Shown one piece after another: positions 47,225 through 57,875 of a DNA stretch of 64,000 bases (position 1 is its first letter; each line of letters opens with the position of its first letter). The stretch covers positions 40,996,576 through 41,060,575 of the forward strand of contig NC_079134.1 of NCBI RefSeq assembly GCF_945859705.1, given 5' to 3'. This stretch comes from Episyrphus balteatus. Taxonomy: Eukaryota > Arthropoda > Insecta > Diptera > Syrphidae. Position numbers and translations under genes: made by a program. The notes under the pieces were generated by a model. It ran no database searches and had not been told where the DNA came from. It worked only from the letters and a program-made list of their open reading frames with translations.

Positions 47225-47530
47225 AGATTGTTTCATGAAGCTTTTCTAATTAAACTGTTTCCATTGACATTTTGAAATTTTTGAAAACTCCGTTTTTCTT
47301 ACACGGAGAAAAAAGTGTCACCTTAAAATAAGGTGCGATCCGCTTAATTCTATGTGATCTGTTTTCTCCGTGTAGACAAGGGGTTTCCCTTCAGCAACCC
47401 GAGATCCTAGAAACTTTTGGTTTTCAGTTATGAATAGAGCCTAAAGAGTCTTTTCTTTTGATGTCTCATTCGATGGATTTGGGAATTTTTTTTTTGAAAA
47501 TTCCGTTTTTTTTAGACAACCGAGAGCTAA
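47225..47530 (+). repeat. Family F repeat, diverged copies
   Basis: TTTGAAATTTTTGAAAACTC, the TTTAGACAA-type end, then CAGCAACCCGAGATCCTAGA, TTTCAGTTATGAATAGAGCC, CTTTTGATGTCTCATTCGAT and GAAAATTCCGTTTTTTTTAG. These match 48650-48790. The 71 bp MITE lies in the first part. Confidence 0.7.
47302..47372. mobile_element. 71 bp MITE with CACGGAGAAAA ends
   Basis: CACGGAGAAAAAAG at the left and CTGTTTTCTCCGTG at the right are inverted repeats, flanked by TA on each side (47300-47301 and 47373-47374). It sits inside a family F copy: the sister copies near 47508 and 48770 read TTTTTTTAGACAA without an insert, while here the same site is split at TA. This gives direct evidence for insertion with TA duplication, as in Tc1/mariner elements. 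Confidence 0.85.
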
Positions 47531-48569
47531 CGACATAATGAATCAAGTCATCTAAAGAATGTTGTAAGGTATACCAAATGGAAGCCCTTGAAGAGTAGGA
47601 CAATAATCATTTAATCTGGCAGCATTTTGGTGTGACCAACATGGGTAAAATTCGACACAAAGTGTAAAAAAAGCCAACTCGTTTGGGTGATTTTGTAAAA
47701 TTAATTCCTAACCGAAAGTAATTTGTTACACAACACTCCCAAAAGTGTCAGCGCAAAAAGTCCGACTACATTTCTTTGACAAACATCCTGGTAGACAAAT
47801 TTAAATGCTGAAAATTGGAAATTTTCGAGAAGAATCCTGTTTTTGTTTCTTGAAGGGGTATTCTCCCCTTTTAGCCAGCAGGGGCAATTTTCTAAAAAAT
47901 TGACTGAATTTGGAAAACAAAAATTTCAAATCAACAGTTATACCTACAATATCGTGCTATACCATTTTATGAAGCCAAACATTTCGTACCTATTGAAAAA
48001 CAGCTATTTTATGAACATTTTGTTGAAAAATTAATTTTAATTTGTATTTTTTTTTTTTTTATATTAACTAATTTTTTTTTTTAATTTTACGAATTAATTA
48101 GATACTAATATAATTTTCAATATTCAATTGTTCTAAAACAAAAACCAAAAACAGGGTGCAAAAATGTCCGTTTTCGAGAAATTAAAAAGAACCAAAACTA
48201 TTTCTACGAAAACCTTTTGCTTTTTGTTTTTGCATGTCTCCTTATTATACAAGCTGCCCCATTATAGGGTAAGGAAAATTTAAGACGTGGGTTTTTGGTA
48301 TATTTTGAGAAAAAATTGCAGTAAGTTTCTATCTCCAAAGTTGGTATCATTTTTCGATGATTTAAGAAAACGCTTACTTTGGTATACTATAAGCTATAAC
48401 TCACGTTAATGCTAATTTCTCTGTTAAAACTAAATTATTAAGGTGTTAATTTTTAGAAAAAATCTTATTCTTTGTAACGCGTTTAAATAATGTTCATTAA
48501 TTTTTTTATTGATCAGATATAATTTTTTCATACATTTCACTGCGTTTTCGACCTTGGAAAAAAATCTAC
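47531..48569. other. Unassigned AT-rich stretch
   Basis: No gene recognised. Poly-T runs near 48045 and 48070. The 63-codon frame at 47843-48034 is not recognisable. Confidence 0.5.
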
Positions 48570-49270
48570 CCAAATATCTCTTTCAGGACTTTGATCCGAA
48601 AATGTCTGCTTCAAAATGAAGGAAGAACAAAAATATTTCGATTAAAAATAATTCAGCAACCCGAAATCCTAGAAAGTATTGTTTTTTTTCAGTTATGAAT
48701 AGAGCCTAAGGAGACCTTTCTTTTGATGACTCATTCGATGGATTTGTAGAAATTTTTTTAAAAATTCGGTTTTTTTAGACAAGGGATAATTTTCGAAAAT
48801 CTAATTTTAAAAAATGTGTAATTTTTTTAGCTGAACGCATAGGCCTGTTCACTGTGATCTCATATCTGTACCTAAACCAAAACTTGATTTTGGACTTTGA
48901 TCCGAAAATATCTGCTTCCGAATATTTCGATTTTAAATAATTCAGCAACCCGAATTCCTACAAACTTCTGGTTTTCAGTTATGAATACACTGAGGGTAAA
49001 AAAACAACTTAAAATCAACGAAAACCACGTTGATTCAACTATTTTTCGGAATGATTTTGCGTTGGAAAATAGGGTGATAAAATGCAACAAAAGCTGAAGT
49101 CCGACAAAAATAAAAAAAAAATTCTTACGTTGTTTCAATTTTATTTTAAAAGTATTTCATGTTAGTTTTTTCAACATTAAATCAACGTTGAACATATTCC
49201 ATTTTACGTTGCGGTTTTTCCCTCAGTGAAGAGTCTAGAGAAACCTTTCTATTGATGTCATTAAAAAGTA
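48570..49270 (+). repeat. Family F tandem units, about 305 bp
   Basis: GACTTTGATCCGAAAAT occurs at about 48588 and 48893 (305 bases apart). Each is followed by TTCAGCAACCCGAA, a GTTTTCAGTTATGAATA block and a CCTTTCTTTTGATG or CCTTTCTATTGATG block. Between them is CTGTTCACTGTGATCTCATA. The second unit is interrupted by the MITE at 48988-49228. A distant relative is at 28010-28232. Confidence 0.75.
48988..49228. mobile_element. 241 bp MITE with CACTGAGGG ends
   Basis: CACTGAGGGTAAAAAAACAA at the left and TTGCGGTTTTTCCCTCAGTG at the right are inverted repeats that continue to TTAAAA/TTTTACG and to ATCAACG motifs. It splits the family F sequence ATGAATAGAGCCTAAGGAG: the left flank reads ATGAATA and the right flank resumes AAGAGTCTAGAG. 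TA precedes the left end and AA follows the right end, consistent with a TA duplication that later mutated. Overlapping frames on both strands (48872-49138) are shadows. Confidence 0.8.
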
Positions 49271-50077
49271 TTAACTTAAATTTTACGTATCTTGTCGGAA
49301 AATAACAATTTTATCCCTTTTTTCAAAATGACGGAAAACGCTCATAAAATATCCTGCTCCAAAACTTCGAGTTAAGCTTTTCTAAGCCGCTTATGTCATA
49401 TCAAAAATCAAGCTTTCTCGGTTCATTATCACCTCCCAAATGTAGGCCTAACATTCGTAAACAATTTTATTAATTTTATTTTTCACTATTTAGGCTTTTG
49501 TTTAGCATTTTAAACATTTCCTTGTTTGCCCAAACAACAAAACTATGAAAAACATAGTCATATAGTAATTTTTCTCTTTTTAAAAGTGGCAACCCTATTT
49601 TTTTGTTTTTTGTTTTCCCACTCGTTTGACACCAGTTTTAACTTGTACTTTTTTGAGCTTGAGTTACTCTTTTTTAACATGTAGCAATATTTTTATCCGA
49701 AATTTAGTTCAAGCCAGTTGGTGACACAAACAGATATTCCAAAATTGGAATTTCAAAACTGGACATTCTAAAACTGCCCTCTTCTCAGCTAACCCATCAA
49801 TACAAAAATTAATAAAACTTGGGAAATTTACTATAATGCTCCTAGCCGGAAGTGCTCTCAGTTTGCAAAGAGGCAACAGATCTTTCCACTTGTAAGTGCT
49901 GTAGTGTATAAGCACTGCACCCTATTTTATCAAAATAAAACTTCAAAATTGAAAAAAAAAAATTTAAAACTTTTATGTCCATCGGTACAAAAATAGCCAG
50001 CATTATTCTGCTATTCGATTCATGTGAATCGAAAGAAAAACTTCATTCATCAATTTCAATTTGGCTCCTAAAAAAAA
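49271..50077. other. Unassigned AT-rich stretch
   Basis: No gene or shared repeat recognised. The 68-codon minus frame at 49709-49915 has no domain. Confidence 0.5.
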
Positions 50078-52124
50078 GAGGTTGTCTGTAAAGCCGGTTT
50101 ACGAAGATGATTTTACGTGATAACGTCGTCAGAAAACAGGTTGTGTGCTTTTGTTTAAAATGAGTCAATTGTAGCGTTTACTTATTTCAAACAATCATAA
50201 TTTTTATTTTCTCATTATATTAACATTTTTATTTTAAAAGCTTACAAAAAAAATTATGCAATTTAAAAGCCAACTATTTCTTTCTAAGAATAAAACCATT
50301 TTTAATTTTTTACAATGCGCAAAAAGTATAAAAATAATTTTTAAATAAAAAATTAATTTAAATGAATTAAAAACTTTTTCTGAGCTGTTGTGGTTAAGAA
50401 AAGAACAAATAGATAAAGCTAAGAAAAAGTTTTAATTTATTTAAATTAATTTTGTATTTAAAAATTATTTTTTTTTTATTCACTCAGTTTGTTTATTTTT
50501 TATAATTACTTTCAGTAGCCTTTTTTATGAAATAAAACTTATTTTTTTTTATGAAAATACACTGGGCTTTAATAAAAAGGACAAAAAATTAATACGCATT
50601 AACGTGTTTTTTTGACTTAAATGATATGAAAGTGTAAAAAACAACTTAAAAAACGAAGAAAATTGTGTTTGATGCTAAATTGTGGAAAAACGGTTGCCCG
50701 TAGAAAAAAAAGTTTTGAGACAAACTTAAACTGTAATAAATTCTTGATTGGTTGTAAAAAAAAACTTTCAAATAAAACTTAGTTTGGCAAAGATAAGGCC
50801 AGTTAAAGAACAAGAGAGCAAAAATCATAAAAACCGTGGTAACTCGAAAACGGGACGAAAACGAGAAAATTACCTCTTAAGTTTTTCGACTTAAAATGAC
50901 CTCAGGAATCCATGGTTTTCATTTGGGGCGGTGACTGTGGGACACCCTGTATAATATCTCGATCAGGTCTATGAGACATACAAAAAGAGCTAGAATTTTT
51001 TGAACTTGATCAAATTTCATTAAAAAAAGCAAAAAAAAAACATTTATTTTTTTGTTCTCAGGCTATGGAATCAATTTTTTTTGTTTGACAACTTATACAA
51101 ATTTTTATACAATGTACATATAAGCTTATTATTTCACCTTTCATATAATCAATCTCATTTCAAAGATGCCTGCAAGAGAAGTTAGAATTTTTCAAAGTCA
51201 ACCATGTCGAATTTGCAGACTTAGACTACTGTACTTCCCACACTGGTGGCTGTTCGGGGGGCAACAGATCTCCACTGATGTTTTGAGGTTTTTCGCAAGT
51301 TTCTTGATTTAACATTGTGTAGGTTGTAGTTAGTCTACCGTTATGTGTGATATACCAAATGAAAGGTAATTGTATCAGGATGCTCATAAAAGTTTAATAA
51401 AATTTCTATCTGCTCTTGGTCAAAAGTTATAATCTGTTGAATTCTAAAATTATTTTATTTATTTTACCGCACACATATAGCCGTTGTCATGCTCTATCAT
51501 TACTCCATATACTTTATTAATGTATCTATTAAAGAAAAAAAGATAAAAATAAAAAACGATGAAAATCGGTTAAAAACGGTCAAAAAACGTGTTTTTTAAA
51601 AACTTGTTTCTTCCGTTTTTCAGTCAAAACTCACTAAACGATTCCAAGTTTTTGCACATGTATGCATAAGGCCAAAACCTACATGGTCTATAAGTTTGAA
51701 TCAAATCAAAAATTACCCAAAAATACCCCTAAGAAACAAGGTGTTTTTCAAAAATTCATATTTCGAAACGCAGAGTGTTGGAAAAAATCCGTATCAGACG
51801 CCTAATTTTTTTTTTCCTCATCTTTCACCTGGCATCTATAGAATTGTCAGAAAAAATGTCCTTTACCCAAATTCATCATTTTGTCATAGCCCCAACACGT
51901 GTACAACGTTTAAACAAAACGTTATAGCTTGGTTTCAAAATTTTTTAGAATTTTTCCTTAAATGCATTTATTCTTAAATTAATCTCATCTATATATAGCA
52001 AAAAAAAAAAAACAATTCTCTACGACTTCGCGTTTAGATTTTAGCCCAAATTTCATCTTTCCGTTTTACCCCTGTTTACCCTATTAAATTACGGAATTTT
52101 TAAAAATCTTTCATTTGGATTAAG
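50078..52124 (+). mobile_element. Family A element, copy 2, 3'-truncated with an insert
   Basis: Begins AGAGGTTGTCTGTAAAGCCG with TTTTACGTGATAACGTCGTC just inside, and follows the complete copy at 60683 until about 50340. There a stretch of about 610 bases (to 50952) interrupts it. It resumes at ATCTCGATCAGG and continues through AACCATGTCGAATTTGCAGA, GAAACGCAGAGTGTTGG and CGTTTTACCCCTGTTTACCC, then stops at TTTCATTTGGATTAAG, where it is joined to a family G 3' piece. The 93-codon frame at 51696-51977 is shared in part with the copy at 54178-55880, but both frames follow conserved DNA with no protein signature. Confidence 0.8.
50341..50952. repeat. Insert inside family A copy 2, with a hairpin
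   Basis: This block is absent from the other family A copies at the same point. Its left part is an inverted repeat (AAATTAATTTAAATGAATTA at about 50351 pairs with 50430-50455; AAACTTTTTCT pairs with AGAAAAAGTTT), with a stem of about 60 bases. Its right end is GTGGGACACCCTGTAT, a word often seen at ends of insect repeats; a related GTGTGCAATAG after ACAGG occurs in the palindromic element at 58400. Its class is unclear. Confidence 0.55.
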
Positions 52125-52125
52125 T

Positions 52126-52225
52126 GTGGTCCCATTTTTCGTTCAGTTATAGCCATAGAAACTATTAGAAAAACCACAGAACCCTGTTTTGATCCATGGA
52201 AGTCGGTTTTGTTTTTTGATAAAAA
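52126..52225 (+). repeat. Family G repeat, 3' part
   Basis: GTGGTCCCATTTTTCGTTCAG through TTTTGATCCATGGAAGTCGG and TTTTGTTTTTTGATAAAAAT-like sequence matches the last 100 bases of the copies at 15206-15470 and 23999-24230. It is fused directly to truncated family A copy 2. Confidence 0.8.
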
Positions 52226-53789
52226 TGATTTTGTTTGTTAAAATTTAACTTTAACCTCTATTTAAAGGCATAACTCTGCTTGGCTATAGAGTTGTCATCC
52301 ATTTAAGATTTAGCTTACCTATGCAAATTAGCAATCAGCTTATTTCCCAAGATTCTATATGATAAAGCAGATTGTACAGAATGAAAAACTTTGATAGATA
52401 ACTTAAATTTAAGTTGGTTGTTAAATTAATTTTCAATTTCTATTCGTTTAAATCTTTCAATTAGCTTAAGTGTTTATGAATTTTTTTCTTATTATACATC
52501 ATTCCTGTTAATTGAAAGTATTTGAGCTGTTCAGTTTAAAATCCAGCTGTATTCATCATCACAAGGATTAATTATACACAACATTTGAATGCAAAAATGT
52601 TGTGTTATTATAAAAGTTGTAATTCTTTAGAACCATCTTACTTAATTTTCAAATGAATTATTATGAATAATGCAATAAACAGATTAATTCAAATATTCGT
52701 TCAAAACAACACTTCTATGAAAATCAGTTTTAATTTCATAAATATTTTTCTTATGATTCAATTTTTTGAACTGCACTCTCTTTTTATTATTATTGCAACC
52801 ACTTTACTTTATTTCAAATAAACAATGAATTAAAAACACACACAAAAAAAACATGTTCATAAGAAATAAAAAAAAAAAAAACAATACAATGCCCTCTTTT
52901 TCTCGATGACAAATTCCTACGTTTTTTGAATTAAAACAAACAAAAAAAAAATGTACCTACATAGCAACTGCATTAACTGCAGCATCAACAAACAACAATG
53001 ACACCACATTTACAACCCATATACAAACAATTATTATTATTTTATATATTATTTTAGTATTCAAAGTTTGTTCCAACAAGTAGATGACAATCGGGTATAA
53101 AAATGCTCGAGCATTAAAAAAAAAAATTAAAACGTGAAATTACTTCCTTTTATGGAATGGAATGGAAATTCTCCATTGTTAACACGACAATGTTAAAACA
53201 AACAAAAAAAATTATTATATTAATTTGAATTTCATTGCCAAAAAGGAATTTTATTTTGTTTTTAAATAAAACAATAAAAATATATTTTTTTAAGTGTAAG
53301 ATTTGAATGTTGTAGTTTGTAACAGAGATTCGATCTTGTACAGTCTGAGATTTGAAGTTGCAATTTGTACCTTTATTTAAAAAAATTGTTTTTTTTTTTT
53401 ATAATTCAGTAAAATAATAAATAAATAAAAGTAATCGTTTGTTGTTGTTTACAGCAAAAATGTTTACTCAATAAAATGCTGAGTACCAATAAAACACGAC
53501 TTATGTTAGATACATTGGTTAAACTTGACATATTTTTACAACTTCTTTAACAAATTATTTTTTTTTTTTTATTGTAGGCTTAAAGTCGATAATAAAAAAA
53601 TTTATTTAAAAAAAAATTTATTTTATATTTTTACAACGCTATCAAATTTTTTAGAAATTTTTATAATTTTTGGGTTACTTAAAGCTGGGATAGTTCCCGT
53701 GAAGAACCGAAATCTCAAGAAATTTCATTTCCTAAGGTTGTCAACATTTGAATCATACGTATTCGGAGTAGGGTTGTAAAAATATCAAT
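52226..53789. other. Unassigned AT-rich stretch
   Basis: No gene recognised. Poly-A runs near 52870 and 52945, and a CAAGTAGATGACAATCGGG patch at 53078. The 84-codon frame at 53525-53779 is Phe/Lys-rich, as AT-rich DNA gives. Confidence 0.5.
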
Positions 53790-54177
53790 TAAAAAAAATG
53801 CATTTAAAAATTTAAAAAAAAAAAAATATTTTTTGCAAATAAAAAAAATTGCATTATAGAGAAAAAAAATTGTATTGCAACAAAAAATAGTTTGTATAAA
53901 AAAAAATGTTATCGCAACTGAAAAATATTTGCATTGAAAATAAAATTTTTACTGCAAATACAAATATTTTGCATTGAAAAAAAAAAATTCAATTTAATTC
54001 AAAATATTTTTTTTTTATATCCGTCGAATCTCTTACAATTTTACTATTTTAACCATACATCAGCTATGTCAACTACATAATTGAACCTAATACATATATT
54101 GTCACATAGTCAAAAATGTAAGAAATTCGACGGATATTAAAAAAAAAATATTTAATGCAGACATTTTGCATTGAATT
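53790..54177. repeat. TTGCATTGAAAA-type iterated, self-complementary region
   Basis: TTGCATT, TTGTATTGCAA and TTTGCATTGAAAA-type words recur about every 30-40 bases in an A-rich background. At 54017-54036 ATATCCGTCGAATCTCTTAC pairs with its inverse at 54118-54137 (19 of 20 bases), framed by ATTTTTTTTTT and AAAAAAAAAT tracts and by TTGCATTGAA words on both sides. A small foldback element ending at the TTGCATTGAA words is likely; it borders the 3' end of family A copy 3. Confidence 0.6.
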
Positions 54178-55880
54178 TTTGACGTGATAACGTCTTATAA
54201 ATCGATGAACCATGGCAGCCACCACAAAAAAGTGACGCCAAAAAATTTCAATTCAAAATTAAAAATAAACTATTAGAGATACAAAAATCTTCTATAGCTT
54301 ATTTGAAAGATAATAACCTAAAGCTTAATCAGGGGTAAATCGAAAAGATGAAATTTAGGTTAAAATCTAAACGCGAAGTCGTAGAGAATTGATTATTTAT
54401 GCTATAGATAGATGAAATTAATTTAAGAATAACTGCATTTAAGAAAAAATTCTAAAAATTTTTGAAACTAAGCTATAACGTTTTGTTTGAACGTTGTACA
54501 CGTGTTGGGGCTGTGACAAAATGATGATTTTAAGTAAAGGAAATTTTTTGTTGATAATTCTAAAGATGCCAAGTGAAAGATGAAGGAAAAAAAATTAGGC
54601 GTCTGATACGGATTTTTTCCAACACTTTGCGTTTCGAAATATGAATTTTTGAAAAACACCTTGTTTTTAGGGGTATTTTTGAGTAATTTTTGATTTTTAG
54701 CTTTTTTTTGGAGCGGGCATGTAGGTTTTGGCCTTATGCATACATGTGCAAAAACTTGGAATCGTTTAGTGAGTTTTGACTGAATAACGGAAGAAACAAG
54801 TTTTTAAAAAACACGTTTTTTGACAATTTTTAACCGATTTTCATCGTTTTTTATTTTTATCTTTTTTTCTTTAATAGATACAAAAATAAAGTATATAGAG
54901 TAATGATAGACCATGACTACGACTATATGTGTACGAAGTTTTAATTTTTCGTAACACAATTTTGAGATAACGGTAAAATAAAATTTTAGAATTCAACAGG
55001 TTATAACTTTTGACCAAAATTTTATTAAACTTTTATGAGCATCCTGATACAATTACCTTTCATTTTGATATCACTCAAAACGGTAGGTGTAGTTAACAAG
55101 CTACAAAATGTTAATTCAAGAAACTTGCGAAAAACCTCAAAACACCAGTGGAGATCTATTACCCCCCGAACAGCCACCAGTGTGGGAAGTACCGTAATCT
55201 CATTCTGGAAATTCGACATGGTTGACTTTAAAAAATTCTAACTTCTCTCGTAGGCATCTTTGAAATGAGATTGATACGTCATATGAAAGGTGAAATAATA
55301 AGCTTTCACATGGTTTAATTTTTTTTTATAGGTTGTCATTGAAAAAAATTAATAAAATAGCGTGAGGACATAAAAATAATTTTTTTTTTTTTGCTTTTTT
55401 TAATGAAATTTGATGGAGTTCAAAAAATTCTAGCTCTTTTTGTAGATGTCTCATAGACCTGATCGATATATATATTTTGAGCTAAGACAATAAGCTTTCA
55501 GATGGTATAAAATTTTGTATGTGTTGTTAGGGAAAAAATGGAATTAATGACATGAGAAGATAAAAATTCATGTTTTTTTTTGCTTTTTTTGATGAAAATG
55601 ATTGTTTTCAATAAATTATTTTTATACTTTTTGCGCATTGTAAGACGAAATACTTGGCTTTTAAATTGCATAATTTTTTTTTGTAAGCTTTTAAAATAAA
55701 AAAATTAATATAATGAGGAAATAAAAAATAATTTTTTTTGCCTTTTCTTGTAAATTATGATTGTTTGAAAAAAGTAAACCTTTTAATTGACTCATTTTAA
55801 ACAAAAGCACACAACATGTTTTCTGACGACGTTATCACGTAAAATCATCGTCCGTAAACCGGCTTTAAAGACAACCTCTT
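54178..55880 (-). mobile_element. Family A element, copy 3, complete
   Basis: In + coordinates it starts with GACGTGATAACGTCTTATAA (the inverse of the family's right end) and finishes with GTCCGTAAACCGGCTTTAAA and GACAACCTCT (the inverse of the left end). Its 1.70 kb length equals that of the + strand copy at 60683-62409. All internal landmarks are present in inverse order. Both ends carry ACGT-GATA-ACGT, so the tips are short hairpins. Minus-strand frames (54468-54659, 55025-55219) and the plus frame 55035-55241 follow conserved DNA without protein features. Confidence 0.9.
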
Positions 55881-57873
55881 TTTTTCTTTTTGGTTATCCT
55901 ACCTCGAGAACATGTTCCTACTACTGCTGAAATTTGTGAAAGCTTATTGATCTGATCCGATTTGAGGTTAAAGTTAAATTCAGAACATCGCAATATCCTT
56001 TTGTACCTATACGAAAATACAATCCTCTCCAGGAGAAATTACTCGAAGGCTTGTCTTAATTACACATAAATCCTAAATTCCTTATAAATAATTCCAATTT
56101 CGTCCCATTCCTATATCAGAAATTAATCCTTATAAGCTTATTGTCAGATAAACACTTTTGTAAAGTTATCAATGCAAAACGGTATACAATTCAAGACTCT
56201 CTCTTCTTTATATACCTACTATTAAACCATGTCCTTTGTTTTAAATTAATATTCAATTACCTGGGTTATTTTGAAGTAACCTGACCTCTCTATAAGCGAC
56301 TATATAAAGGTATAATGTCTCTCTAGACATTATAAAGTCATAGAAATTAAATTGCATGCGTCACTATGGTTGACTGGGCAACGGCTTAAAATAATCCTCT
56401 TCAACCTGAACACCTAATCCCTTTTACGCACCCAAATGAATCGTTAATTAAATTCACAAAAACAAACAAAAACAAAAAAAAAACCCTTAGTTTAGATAAT
56501 CTTTCCCTCCGAAAAAAAAAAAACCCAACCTATTACTCGTCCTTTTTGATGGTGGAGTATAAATGACAACACACACACACATACACACATAATGAAAGAT
56601 TATAAAAGTGAACTTTAACACCACCACATCACGTCTTTGTTCAAAAATTTTAATGAACAAAAGGGCGTGAGCATTAATGTAAGCAAATTCCTTCTCAAAG
56701 TTGCACAAAAGGTGTTGTTTACCAGATTTTCCGCTCCATGCACTTTATTCACACCTTTCGAACACACAACACACTCAAAACAAAACAACTTTCCAACAGC
56801 GACTAGAGAACACCAGCTATCTTAACCTAAACCTTATTTGATTACTGCTACATCAATGGCTTCCATATACCTACGCGCTAAAACTTGACAGTATAGCAGC
56901 GGACGTAACGGTTGCTAGCTGTGCTGGCTGGTGGTAAAAGTTAATCGAATCTGTCAACACAGGACCATCCAAAGGCGACCAAAAACAATTTCCATTTTGT
57001 CCCTTGTACACTTTCTATCCCATCTACTAATAGAAGATAAACCGTTTATTTAAGCTGCCATACAATTTTCTCTTCTAACTTTAACGGTGCATTATTCGAG
57101 CGTTACGTCAGTGTGTAACGCAAAGAAAGGGTGATACTTAACACCTTTATTTGAATGCGTAAATCGAAATAGGTACTGTTTTTTACTCACTCTTTTGCTC
57201 TGTCGCGTTAAAGTGACAGCTTAAAGGCTTAAACAGAGAAGACGCATTTGATGCGCTTTTACGTAAATCATTTCGCTTGATTACGTTACACATAGCATAA
57301 TTTTTTTTCATTCATGATTCCACAACTCAGATCTTCTATCTATACCTACAGTCTTTTGATCCGATCCAATGCACAAATGAATTTCTCTCATTTATTAATT
57401 AGAGAAAGATAAATTAATTTCTAATTGGAATATAAGCTCTAGGGCTTCATATTATATCGCATATAATCGTAACGTACGTAGTATAGAAGATGGCACAGAC
57501 ATAATTTCCTTTGTCGGCTTCCATACGATGGATAATGTAGAGAAGAGTCACGAGTTATGGATAATATGGAAACAGAAAAAATGTCAGAAATTTCCCAACA
57601 AAATATTAAAACTTCAAAAGGAAATTTCGGAAAGATTATCATTCCAAAGGATATAAAGAGTATCTCAAGAATTTCAACTACGTACATTTGTGCTGTATGT
57701 GATTTTGGATTATATGCATCTAGATATTCTTCTTCCAGGCAAGATAAAGAGTTTTTCTTTATCTTTTTTTTTGTCATTTTTAACAAAACAAAAAAAGAAA
57801 ACTACAAAAAAAGGAAGACATTTTTTTTGCAACAGGATGTGGATACATTTTTAGGGTTTCTATGTTGGGATGG
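55881..57873. other. Unique stretch with a GC-richer island
   Basis: An ACACACACACACATACACAC run lies at about 56570. 56840-57300 is less AT-rich and has several TTACGT/ACGTAA words: TTACGTCAGTGTGTAACGC at about 57102, TTTTACGTAAATC near 57258 and ATTACGTTAC near 57281. ORFs of 115 and 125 codons overlap each other on opposite strands at 57439-57934 and have no recognised domain; the second runs into the palindromic element. Confidence 0.4.
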
Positions 57874-57875
57874 TA

